In this document: positions 26,042 through 33,376 of the stretch, in pieces | Numbering within the stretch: the stretch's first letter is position 1 | How the letters are laid out: each line of letters starts with the position of its first letter | Assembly: GCA_025936675.1 (NCBI GenBank) | Contig: JAICSX010000015.1 | Span: forward strand, 1 to 50,793 | From: Sphingomonas sp. | Lineage (GTDB): Bacteria; Pseudomonadota; Alphaproteobacteria; Sphingomonadales; Sphingomonadaceae | DNA length: 50,793 bases | Reading direction: 5' to 3' | Position numbers and translations under genes: made by a program | The notes under the pieces: model-generated | What the model saw: only the letters and a program-made list of their open reading frames with translations | The model's database searches: none | Told to the model about the DNA's origin: nothing

Positions 26042-26293
26042 TCAGTCCAGCAGTCGGTTGATCGTCTCGGCGAGCGCAATGTCGCGCTCGGTCACGCCGG
26101 CTGCGTCATGGCTCGTCAGCCTGAAATCGACGCGGTTCCACACGTTCGTGAATTCGGGATGATGGTCGACTTTCTCGGCGTACAGGGCGACCCGCGCCAG
26201 CAAGCCGAACGCTTCGCTGAAATCCTTGAACTTTATGGTGCGAACAATCGCTTTTCCGCCCTCCTCGAATGACCAGCCGTCTGGGGCATTCAT
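26042..26293 (-). CDS. phhB: Pterin-4a-carbinolamine dehydratase
   Basis: 83 residues, with EKVDHHPEFTNVWNRVDFRL carrying the catalytic His pair (about 43-44) and a third His in LTSHD. It dehydrates the 4a-hydroxy-tetrahydropterin produced by PhhA, keeping the cofactor cycle running. The short length is normal for the family. AGGAG lies a few bases before the ATG. It is convergent with the PilZ gene, and divergent from hppD, so the hppD upstream region (26294-26500) also contains its promoter. Confidence 0.93.
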   Translation of the reverse strand: MNAPDGWSFEEGGKAIVRTIKFKDFSEAFGLLARVALYAEKVDHHPEFTNVWNRVDFRLTSHDAAGVTERDIALAETINRLLD

Positions 26294-26389
26294 CGCGATT
26301 CTCCTGTCCTACACCCGTCCAACTCGCTTAGCCTTCACCGGTGCGCGAGTGCCAGACTCCGGCGGGTTTCGTCGAGTTCGTCTTGCGGG

Positions 26390-26439
26390 CTTAAGTTCAC
26401 CGCAAAAGCGTCGCTCTCCGTGAACTTAGTGAACTTAAG
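26390..26439. promoter_or_regulatory. Tandem plus inverted GTGAACTTA repeats between phhB and hppD
   Basis: CTTAAGTTCAC at 26390-26400 is the reverse complement of GTGAACTTAAG at 26429-26439. A further direct copy, GTGAACTTAG, occupies 26420-26429, immediately adjoining, so the 9-mer GTGAACTTA occurs twice in tandem and once inverted. The arrangement lies 61-110 bases before hppD and about 100 bases before phhB. It has the look of an operator for a dimeric regulator of tyrosine breakdown; the regulator is not in the window. Confidence 0.6.
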
Positions 26440-26500
26440 ACGGTTCGCCGCCTTGAATTGCCGGCCGCGCGGGCGCAACTGGCCGCAAAAGGAGTGACAA

Positions 26501-27592
26501 ATGGCAACGCAGGTCGCCGATCAGACCAGCATTCTCGGCCTCGAGAACCCGATGGGCACCGACGGCTTCGAGTTCGTCGAATATACGGCGCCCGACATCG
26601 AGCTTCTGCGCTCGCTGTTCACGAGGATGGGCTTCCCCGAGGTCGCGCGGCACAAGAGCAAGAACGTCACCCTCCACAAGCAAGGCGACTGCAATTTCAT
26701 CATCAATGCCGAGCCGGGCTCTTACGCCGAGGAATATGCGAAGGCGCATGGGCCAAGCGCCTGCGCCATGGCGTTCCGCGTCAAGGACGCGAAGGCCGCG
26801 CATGATCGGGCGCTGAAGCTCGGAGCAACCAATGTCGAGGTGAAGAAGGGCACCGGCGAGCTCGATATTCCGGCAATCGAAGGCATCGGCGGCTCGCGGT
26901 TGTTCTTCGTCGACCGCTATGGCGCGAACGGGTCTATCTACGAGGTCGACTTCGACTTTCATCCCGACTGGCAGCAGCGGATGGCCGACGCGGATTCGAA
27001 GCTCACCTACATCGACCATCTGACGCACAACGTGAACCGCGGCCGGATGAGCGTCTGGGCCGATTTCTACGAGCGCCTCTTCAACTTCCGCGAGATTCGC
27101 TACTTCGACATCGAGGGCAAGCAGACCGGCCTCTTCTCGAAGGCCATGACCAGCCCGTGCGGCAAGATCCGGATCCCGCTCAATGAGAGCCAGGACGACA
27201 AGAGCCAGATCGAGGAATTCCTCCGCGAATATAAGGGCGAAGGCATCCAGCACATCGCGCTCGGCACCTCTGACATCTACACCGCGGTCGACATCATCTC
27301 GGCGCGCGGCATTCCCTTCCAGGACACGCCCGACACCTATTACGAGCTACTGCCGGAGCGCATCAAAGGCCATCAGGAGAGCATTCCCGAGCTCGAGAAG
27401 CGCCGCATCCTGATGGACGGCGCTCCGACAGAGGGACAGGGACTGCTGCTTCAGATCTTCACCCAGAACGTGATCGGGCCGATCTTCTTCGAGATCATCC
27501 AGCGCAAGGGTAACGAGGGTTTCGGCGAGGGCAATTTCAAGGCTTTGTTCGAGAGCATCGAGCTCGACCAGATGCGCAGGGGCGTCCTCTGA
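26501..27592 (+). CDS. hppD: 4-Hydroxyphenylpyruvate dioxygenase
   Basis: A 363-residue non-haem iron dioxygenase that converts 4-hydroxyphenylpyruvate to homogentisate, the committed step of tyrosine catabolism. It has two vicinal-oxygen-chelate domains. Iron ligands fall at His173 (YIDHLTHNV), His251 (GIQHIALGT) and Glu331 (FFEIIQRKG), as in the family. A GGAG ribosome site precedes the ATG. The stop TGA overlaps a CTG that probably starts paaJ, so the two genes are likely one transcript. Homogentisate-cleaving genes are not in this window. Confidence 0.97.
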   Translation: MATQVADQTSILGLENPMGTDGFEFVEYTAPDIELLRSLFTRMGFPEVARHKSKNVTLHKQGDCNFIINAEPGSYAEEYAKAHGPSACAMAFRVKDAKAAHDRALKLGATNVEVKKGTGELDIPAIEGIGGSRLFFVDRYGANGSIYEVDFDFHPDWQQRMADADSKLTYIDHLTHNVNRGRMSVWADFYERLFNFREIRYFDIEGKQTGLFSKAMTSPCGKIRIPLNESQDDKSQIEEFLREYKGEGIQHIALGTSDIYTAVDIISARGIPFQDTPDTYYELLPERIKGHQESIPELEKRRILMDGAPTEGQGLLLQIFTQNVIGPIFFEIIQRKGNEGFGEGNFKALFESIELDQMRRGVL

Positions 27593-28791
27593 CCGAAGCT
27601 TATATCTGTGACTACGTCCGAACCCCGATCGGCCGCTATGGCGGCGCGCTGGCGCATGTCCGCGCCGACGACCTCGCGGCCATTCCGATCAAGGCGCTGA
27701 TCGACCGCAATCCGAACGTCGACTGGTCCGAGCTCGACGACGTGATCCTCGGTTGCGCCAACCAGGCCGGCGAGGACAACCGTAACCTGGCGCGCATGGC
27801 TGGGTTGCTGGCCGGCCTTCCCGATAGCTCCGGAGGGGTTACGCTCAACCGTTTGTGCGGATCGGGGCTGGACGCCGTGGCGATGGCCGCACGTGCAATC
27901 CGTGACGGCGAATCCGACCTGATCATCGCCGGCGGCAGCGAAAGCATGAGCCGCGCGCCGTTCGTCATGGCGAAAGCCACCAGCGCTTTCGACCGCAATG
28001 CCGAGATGTACGACACCACGATCGGCTGGCGCTTCGTCAATCCGAAGATGAAGGCGCAATACGGCGACGACACGATGCCGAGCACCGGCGAGAACGTCGC
28101 CCACGAGTTCCAGGTTTCACGCGAGGACCAGGATGCATTCGCGCTGAGGAGCCAGGAGAAGGCCGCGGCGGCCCAGGCGAATGGCCGCCTCACCGCCGAG
28201 ATCGTCCCCGTCGAGATACCCCAGCGGAAGGGCGATCCCATCGTCGTCGACAAGGACGAGCACCCGCGGGCGACCTCGATGGAGGCGCTCGCCAAGCTGA
28301 AGCCGATCGTTCGCTCCGACGGCACGGTGACCGCCGGCAACGCCTCGGGAGTTAACGACGGCGCGGCGGCAATCATCATAGGCTCTGAGGAGGCAGCGAA
28401 GCGCAATGGGCTCACGCCGAAAGCGCGGGTGCTCGGCGCCGCCGTCGCCGGAGTTCCGCCGCGGATCATGGGGATTGGCCCAGCCCCGGCGACGGAAAAG
28501 CTAATGAAGCGCCTCGGCCTCAGGATCACCGACTTCGACGTGATCGAATTGAACGAGGCTTTTGCGGCGCAGGGCCTCGCCGTGCTTCGCCAGCTTGGCA
28601 TCGCCGACGACGACGCCCGGGTGAACCCCAATGGCGGCGCAATTGCGCTCGGCCATCCGCTCGGCATGTCGGGCGCGCGGCTCGGGCTCACCGCGACCGA
28701 GGAGCTTCAACGCACAGGCGGCAAGCTCGCGCTTGCCACGATGTGCATCGGCGTCGGCCAGGGAATCGCGCTCGCGCTCGAACGGGTGTAA
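27589..28791 (+). CDS. paaJ: 3-Oxoadipyl-CoA/acyl-CoA thiolase (PaaJ/PcaF-like), probable CTG start
   Basis: 400 residues, closely resembling PaaJ/PcaF: RTPIGRYGGAL and VILGCANQAGEDNRN in the N-terminal half, active-site Cys90 (NRLCGSGLDA), GGAIALGHPLGMSGAR, and CIGVGQG with the second catalytic Cys. It would release acetyl-CoA in phenylacetate or protocatechuate catabolism; an acetoacetyl-CoA role in tyrosine breakdown is possible. No ATG, GTG or TTG lies in frame before codon 52, and using that would delete the conserved RTPIGRYGG. CTG at 27589, overlapping the hppD stop as CTGA, is the only fitting start and gives MTEAYICDYVRTP, the usual N terminus. Confidence 0.9.
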   Translation: MTEAYICDYVRTPIGRYGGALAHVRADDLAAIPIKALIDRNPNVDWSELDDVILGCANQAGEDNRNLARMAGLLAGLPDSSGGVTLNRLCGSGLDAVAMAARAIRDGESDLIIAGGSESMSRAPFVMAKATSAFDRNAEMYDTTIGWRFVNPKMKAQYGDDTMPSTGENVAHEFQVSREDQDAFALRSQEKAAAAQANGRLTAEIVPVEIPQRKGDPIVVDKDEHPRATSMEALAKLKPIVRSDGTVTAGNASGVNDGAAAIIIGSEEAAKRNGLTPKARVLGAAVAGVPPRIMGIGPAPATEKLMKRLGLRITDFDVIELNEAFAAQGLAVLRQLGIADDDARVNPNGGAIALGHPLGMSGARLGLTATEELQRTGGKLALATMCIGVGQGIALALERV

Positions 28792-28792
28792 G

Positions 28793-29269
28793 ATGCTGCC
28801 TATGGGTGGGGTCGCAGAAGATGCGCTCGACAAAGCGGCGATCATGGCCGTTCTCGAGACGGTGCCGGATCCCGAGATTCCGGTGCTCACCATCACCGAC
28901 CTCGGCATCGTCAGGGGAATCGCCGAGAATCCGCCGCGGGTGCTGATCAGCCCGACCTACACCGGTTGCCCGGCCACGGTCGCCATCGAGCAGATGATCC
29001 GTGAGGCCCTCGACAAAGCCGGTTTCCACGAAATCCATATCGAGAGAGTGCTCTTCCCGCCCTGGACGACCGACTGGATCAGCGAGCGCGGCCGCGAACG
29101 GCTGCACGCCTACGGAATTGCGCCGCCGAGCGCCTCCGCGACGGCCGAATGCCCGCTGTGCGGCTCGAGCGATACGTCAGAGGTCAGCCGCTTCGGCTCG
29201 ACGCCGTGCAAGGCTCAATGGCGCTGCAACACCTGCTACGAGCCGTTCGAACGCTTCAAGTGCCACTGA
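28793..29269 (+). CDS. paaD: Phenylacetyl-CoA epoxidase subunit PaaD-like (MIP18/DUF59 protein)
   Basis: 158 residues: an N-terminal MIP18/DUF59 domain (VPDPEIPVLTITDLGIVRG, then SPTYTGCPATVAIEQ) and a C-terminal zinc-ribbon-like region with CPLCGS and CNTCYEPF. This two-part structure is that of PaaD, which is needed for iron centre assembly in the PaaABC(E) epoxidase. The ATG at 28793 is used; a second in-frame ATG is at 28802. It follows paaJ by one base. The paaA, B, C and E genes are not beside it, which is unusual for this family. Confidence 0.88.
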   Translation: MLPMGGVAEDALDKAAIMAVLETVPDPEIPVLTITDLGIVRGIAENPPRVLISPTYTGCPATVAIEQMIREALDKAGFHEIHIERVLFPPWTTDWISERGRERLHAYGIAPPSASATAECPLCGSSDTSEVSRFGSTPCKAQWRCNTCYEPFERFKCH

Positions 29270-29281
29270 CCGCCTGAGCGG

Positions 29282-30433
29282 TTACCATTCGGCGAAGCTG
29301 CCGTCCGCGTTTCGGAAGATCGGGTTGCGCCAGCGGTGCGGCTCCTTAGCGGCCTCGCGGACCGCCGCTTCGTCGATCTCGACTCCGAGGCCGGGCGCTT
29401 CGGGCACAGGCAGATAACCGTCGATTGGAGTCAGGGCGCGCTTGTTGACGACGAAGTTCAGAAGGTCGTGGCCGCCGGTATTGTAGTGGATGCCGAGGCT
29501 GATTTCCTGGATCGCATGATTGGGCGTGCAGGCCGCGACCTGGAGGCAGGCGCCGAGCGCCAGCGGGCCCAATGGGCAGTGCGGTGCGACGGCGATATCA
29601 TAGGCCTCGGCCATCGCCGCGATCTTGCGGACCTCAAGGATCCCGCCGGCATGGCTCAGGTCGGGCTGGATGATGTCGACGGCACCTTGCTCGAAGAAGG
29701 GCTTGAACTCCCACCGGCTGAAGAGCCGCTCGCCGAGCGCAATCGGTGTCGAGGTATGGGCAGCGATGTCGGCAAGGCCCTCGGGATTTTCGGAAAGGAG
29801 CGGTTCTTCGATGAACAGCAGACCGAGCGGTTCAAGCGCCCTGGCGAGCTGCTTCGCGAGCGGCCGGTGCACCCGGCCGTGGAAGTCGAGCCCGACGTCC
29901 ATGCCCTGCGCCTGGGCGGCCTCGACCCGCTTGACGACTTCGGCGAACACCTTCGGGGTGCCGATCCAGTCGAGCTCCGCCGTCGCGTTCATCTTGACCG
30001 CGGTAAAGCCCTGTTTCTTGCGCACCTCGGCGGCTTCGGCGACCTCGTTCGGCCGGTCGCCGCCGATCCACGCATAAGAGCGGACCTTGTCGCGCACCCT
30101 GCCGCCGAGCATTTGCCACACCGGCAGTCCGAGTGCTCGGCCTTTCAAATCCCACAGCGCCTGCTCGAGTCCGGCCAGCGCCGACATGAACACCGGGCCG
30201 CCGCGGTAGAATCCACCGCGGTAGCCGACCTGCCAGATGTCCTCGATGTTGAACGGATCAACGCCAATGAACCGGTCACGATAGGCCTCGAACGCGCCGT
30301 CCACCGCCTCCGCCCAGCCCTCGAGGCTCGCTTCGCCCCAACCGAACGCGCCGTCGTCGGCCTCGACGCGAACGAACAGCCATCGCGGTGGGACCAGGAA
30401 GGTCTCGATCTTGCCGATTTTCCGGTGAGTCAC
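29282..30433 (-). CDS. dgoD: D-galactonate dehydratase
   Basis: A 383-residue mandelate racemase/enolase-superfamily enzyme converting D-galactonate to 2-keto-3-deoxygalactonate. The barrel carries AVKMNA, GLDFHGR, LFIEEPL and IALGERLF metal-binding strands, and a catalytic His in VAPHCPLGPL, the usual DgoD set. The GTG start at 30433 overlaps the stop of the GH1 gene (GTGA), so the two are cotranscribed. Together with DgoK, DgoA and galactose dehydrogenase on the other strand it completes the De Ley-Doudoroff route, apart from a lactonase not found here. Confidence 0.95.
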   Translation of the reverse strand: MTHRKIGKIETFLVPPRWLFVRVEADDGAFGWGEASLEGWAEAVDGAFEAYRDRFIGVDPFNIEDIWQVGYRGGFYRGGPVFMSALAGLEQALWDLKGRALGLPVWQMLGGRVRDKVRSYAWIGGDRPNEVAEAAEVRKKQGFTAVKMNATAELDWIGTPKVFAEVVKRVEAAQAQGMDVGLDFHGRVHRPLAKQLARALEPLGLLFIEEPLLSENPEGLADIAAHTSTPIALGERLFSRWEFKPFFEQGAVDIIQPDLSHAGGILEVRKIAAMAEAYDIAVAPHCPLGPLALGACLQVAACTPNHAIQEISLGIHYNTGGHDLLNFVVNKRALTPIDGYLPVPEAPGLGVEIDEAAVREAAKEPHRWRNPIFRNADGSFAEW

Positions 30434-31713
30434 GACTTCGACTTGCGCGCTTGCGTGCCGCTGGTGCCGAAGCGCCGGCCCGCTGCGTCGTCATCCTCCG
30501 TGCCCGGAGCCTCGCTGATCTTCTTGATCGGCACGACGAGGCAGACGCTTGAGGCGGGAAGCACGTTGCGCCAGTCGGCGATGAGCTGCTTGTAGGCCTT
30601 GCCGACGTTGCGGATCTTGCGGTCGAGATCGAACAGCCCGAGCGGATTGACGTTGCCGTTCTGCTCGCGGAGCGCGGTATCCCAGTCGACCTGGTCGGTC
30701 AGGCTGTACCAGGTGAATCCGACGGTCGGGATTCCGACGTTCCTTAATCGAAGGACGTTGGCCCATTCCTTCCAGAGCCATTTGACCGCTTCGTCGCCGT
30801 GCTGCCCTTCCCAGAGGTTGGTCTCGGTGTGCATCACCGGCAGGCGATAGCGATTGTAATATTGCCGCGTGATCTCCGCGTAACCGAAGGTCTCGCCGGC
30901 GGCGACCGTGTGCCCGTCGGCAAACACGCGGTGCTCGTTCAGCTGATAATAGTCGTTGCCAAAGATGCAGTGCTGTTTCAGCCGGTGCTCGAGGAACCAC
31001 TCATATTCCTCGCGGGTCATGCCGTTGTCGAGCAGGTACTGGTACATTCCGCTGTCGACCCGTCGTCCGTAATTGAGGTCGAGCGACAGGAACCGCATCT
31101 GGTTGAGCACTTCGGCGCGGCCGATCGCGGCCGGTGAATCCGCGTGATAATATTCGGATGATTCCGACTGGATGAAGATCGCGTCGTGGCGGCGCTTCAG
31201 GATCTCGATCATGCCCATGATGTTGGCTTTGACGAGATGTTTCAACGCCGTGATGAACGTCTTGTCCGTCTTCCCCTGCTCATTCCACCAGCCGTACTTT
31301 GCAGAGAAGACCGCGCAAATGAACATCTCGTTGATCGGGGTGTAAAGCTGCACCCACGGGAAGCGCTCAGCGAATTCGCCGGCATAAGCTGCGAAAAGCC
31401 GCGGAAAGTCCGGATTCTGGAAATTGCCGATCCAGTCGGGCACTCCGAAGTGGCAGAGATCGACGATTGGCGTGATGTCGCGGCGCTTCAGCTCGGCGAA
31501 GGTCTGGTCGGTGAACTCCCAGTCGAATTTGTTCGGCCCAAGGTAGGTTTTGTGGAACGGAGGGCCGTAGCGGAGATAGTTGATCCCGATCTCCTGGACG
31601 CAGTCGAAGTCCTCGCGCCAGCGCTCGTAATGGCCGCAAACGTCCATCTCGTCGACGCGGGTCTTGCCGTGATTGATCGTGGGATAAGAGTTCTCGATCC
31701 CCGTCGCGAACAT
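30430..31713 (-). CDS. Glycoside hydrolase family 1 protein (beta-galactosidase/glucosidase type)
   Basis: 427 residues of the GH1 (TIM-barrel) clan. The acid/base Glu is in YTPINEM (about residue 128) and the nucleophile Glu in MHTETNLWEG (about 297). No signal peptide is seen, so it acts in the cytoplasm. The C-terminal 30 residues are low-complexity (EAPGTEDDDAAGRR and on), an oddity of this copy. The neighbours suggest it frees galactose for the downstream pathway. The ATG at 31713 is used, but an ATC at 31725 has a much better placed ribosome site (GAGGAG eight bases before it), so four more residues are possible. Confidence 0.88.
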   Translation of the reverse strand: MFATGIENSYPTINHGKTRVDEMDVCGHYERWREDFDCVQEIGINYLRYGPPFHKTYLGPNKFDWEFTDQTFAELKRRDITPIVDLCHFGVPDWIGNFQNPDFPRLFAAYAGEFAERFPWVQLYTPINEMFICAVFSAKYGWWNEQGKTDKTFITALKHLVKANIMGMIEILKRRHDAIFIQSESSEYYHADSPAAIGRAEVLNQMRFLSLDLNYGRRVDSGMYQYLLDNGMTREEYEWFLEHRLKQHCIFGNDYYQLNEHRVFADGHTVAAGETFGYAEITRQYYNRYRLPVMHTETNLWEGQHGDEAVKWLWKEWANVLRLRNVGIPTVGFTWYSLTDQVDWDTALREQNGNVNPLGLFDLDRKIRNVGKAYKQLIADWRNVLPASSVCLVVPIKKISEAPGTEDDDAAGRRFGTSGTQARKSKS

Positions 31714-31803
31714 GAAGTTGGCGATCGTTCAATCTCCTCGGACTTCCCGCTCATTCGAGCGGCCAGGTGCGCCGCCGGCAGCGATAGCTTGGCCGCCGAA
31801 AAA

Positions 31804-31840
31804 GAAAACCTCGGACCCAAGTCGCGAGTACGAGGTTTTC
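31804..31840 (+). promoter_or_regulatory. Inverted repeat over the dgoK ribosome site
   Basis: GAAAACCTCG (31804-31813) and CGAGGTTTTC (31831-31840) are perfect 10-bp inverted arms with a 17-base loop. The 3' arm contains GAGG, the only Shine-Dalgarno-like sequence for the dgoK ATG at 31845. As DNA it could be an operator in the GH1/dgoK divergent promoter. As RNA it would hide the ribosome site. Confidence 0.6.
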
Positions 31841-31844
31841 CGCT

Positions 31845-32747
31845 ATGGGCGAAAAAAGCATGCACTGGGCAGATGGTTTCATCGCGGTCGACTGGGGCAC
31901 CACCAACCGACGCGCATATCTGATCGATCGTTCGGGCGAGTGCCTGAACGAGTTCGAGGACCGCAAGGGTATCCTGTCGGTGCCCGCGGGCGGTTTCCCC
32001 GACGCCGTCGGCGAGATTCGCCAGAAGCTCGGCGACAAGCCGCTGTTGCTTGCCGGGATGATCGGATCGAATCGCGGCTGGAAGGAAGCGCCGTACGTTC
32101 CCTGTCCGGCCGGGCTCGACGATCTCGTTGGGGGTCTCGTTTGGGTCGGCGAACGCGAAGCAATCGTTCCGGGCGTCTCTTATTCGAAGAACGACGACGC
32201 CGACGTGATGCGGGGCGAGGAGGTGCAACTCCTCGGTGCAATCGCCGCCGGATCCGTGGATTCAGAGGGGCTCGTCTGCCATCCCGGGACCCACAATAAA
32301 TGGGCGACCCTGCACAAGGGCAAGATCAGCGATTTCCGCACTGTGATGACCGGCGAGCTGTTCAGTCTGCTGAAGGAGCACAGCATCCTCAGCGACTTGT
32401 TGCAGGCGCCGGTCGAGGCGAACGACGTTTTCAAGGCTGCGGCTCGGCACGCGATCAATAACGAGGCACTCCCCGCAGACCTGTTCAGCGTCCGAGCCCG
32501 GGTGCTGCTCGGCCAGGCGAAGAAGGAAGATGCGGCCTCGTACTGCAGCGGCCTGCTTATCGGCGCCGACGTCCGCATCGGCCTTTCCTATCCGACCGGC
32601 GCGGTAATCAGCGTCATCGGAAGGCCCGAACTCACCAGGCTCTATGCCGTGGCGATCGCCGAGGCGGGCCGGTCCGCCGTCGAAATCGATGGCGAACAAT
32701 CGTTTCTCGCGGGAATTCAAGAGATCGCGAAGAGGATCGACAAGTGA
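31845..32747 (+). CDS. dgoK: 2-Dehydro-3-deoxygalactonokinase
   Basis: A 300-residue sugar kinase of the DgoK family (ASKHA fold) phosphorylating 2-keto-3-deoxygalactonate. N-terminal phosphate-binding strand FIAVDWGTTNRRAYL, then GMIGSNRGWKEAPYVPCP and HPGTHNKWA, which are characteristic. The ATG at 31845 is used; an ATG five codons later is possible. It overlaps dgoA by four bases (GTGA) and heads the dgoK-dgoA-galactose dehydrogenase operon. Confidence 0.95.
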   Translation: MGEKSMHWADGFIAVDWGTTNRRAYLIDRSGECLNEFEDRKGILSVPAGGFPDAVGEIRQKLGDKPLLLAGMIGSNRGWKEAPYVPCPAGLDDLVGGLVWVGEREAIVPGVSYSKNDDADVMRGEEVQLLGAIAAGSVDSEGLVCHPGTHNKWATLHKGKISDFRTVMTGELFSLLKEHSILSDLLQAPVEANDVFKAAARHAINNEALPADLFSVRARVLLGQAKKEDAASYCSGLLIGADVRIGLSYPTGAVISVIGRPELTRLYAVAIAEAGRSAVEIDGEQSFLAGIQEIAKRIDK

Positions 32748-33376
32748 GCGCGAAAGAGCTTCTCCACCGCTATCTCGACGAGTGCCCGCTCATAGCGATC
32801 GTTCGCGGCGTCACCCCCGGCGAAGCAGAAGCGATCGGCGACGCCATCTTCGAAGGCGGCATTAGGATCATCGAAGTGCCGCTGAACTCGCCCGAGCCGC
32901 TCAAGAGCATCGAGCTGCTCGCGAAAAAGTTTGGCGACAAGATGCTGGTCGGCGCCGGCACCGTCCTCGATCTTGCGGAAGTCGGGCGAGTTCGGGACGC
33001 CGGTGGCCGGATCATTGTTTCCCCGGACACCAATGTCGAAGTGATCGCTGCAACGGCGGCCGCGGGGCTGGTTTCTAGTCCCGGCTATTTCACGCCGTCC
33101 GAAGCCTTTTCGGCGGTCCGTGCAGGCGCGACCGCGCTCAAATTGTTCCCAGCTGAAGGCGGCAGCCCCGCACTGCTGAAGGCCCAGCTTGCGGTATTGC
33201 CGAAGGACATCCCGGTGCTCGCCGTCGGCGGGATAAAGCCGGACAACATGCAGCCGTGGCTCGGCGCCGGAGCGACCGGCTTCGGGCTCGGCGGCGGCCT
33301 CTACAAGCCGGGCCAAACGGCCGCCGACACTCTCGAAAGGGCGCGCGCCTATGTTGCTGGAGTGAAACGGCAATGA
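32744..33376 (+). CDS. dgoA: 2-Dehydro-3-deoxy-6-phosphogalactonate aldolase
   Basis: A 210-residue class I KDPG/KDPGal-type aldolase that splits the phosphorylated product into pyruvate and glyceraldehyde 3-phosphate. AIVRGVTPGEAEAIG with the catalytic Glu, GAGTVLD, SPGYFTPSEAF, and the Schiff-base Lys in ALKLFPAEG are present. The GTG at 32744 overlaps the dgoK stop (GTGA), and its own stop overlaps the next ATG (AATGA). The final step of the pathway in this cluster. Confidence 0.95.
   Translation: MSAKELLHRYLDECPLIAIVRGVTPGEAEAIGDAIFEGGIRIIEVPLNSPEPLKSIELLAKKFGDKMLVGAGTVLDLAEVGRVRDAGGRIIVSPDTNVEVIAATAAAGLVSSPGYFTPSEAFSAVRAGATALKLFPAEGGSPALLKAQLAVLPKDIPVLAVGGIKPDNMQPWLGAGATGFGLGGGLYKPGQTAADTLERARAYVAGVKRQ

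Noticed and set aside
27742..27744. GTG at 27742 as the paaJ start
   Set aside because: It would delete the conserved N-terminal RTPIGRYGG region shared with PaaJ/PcaF.
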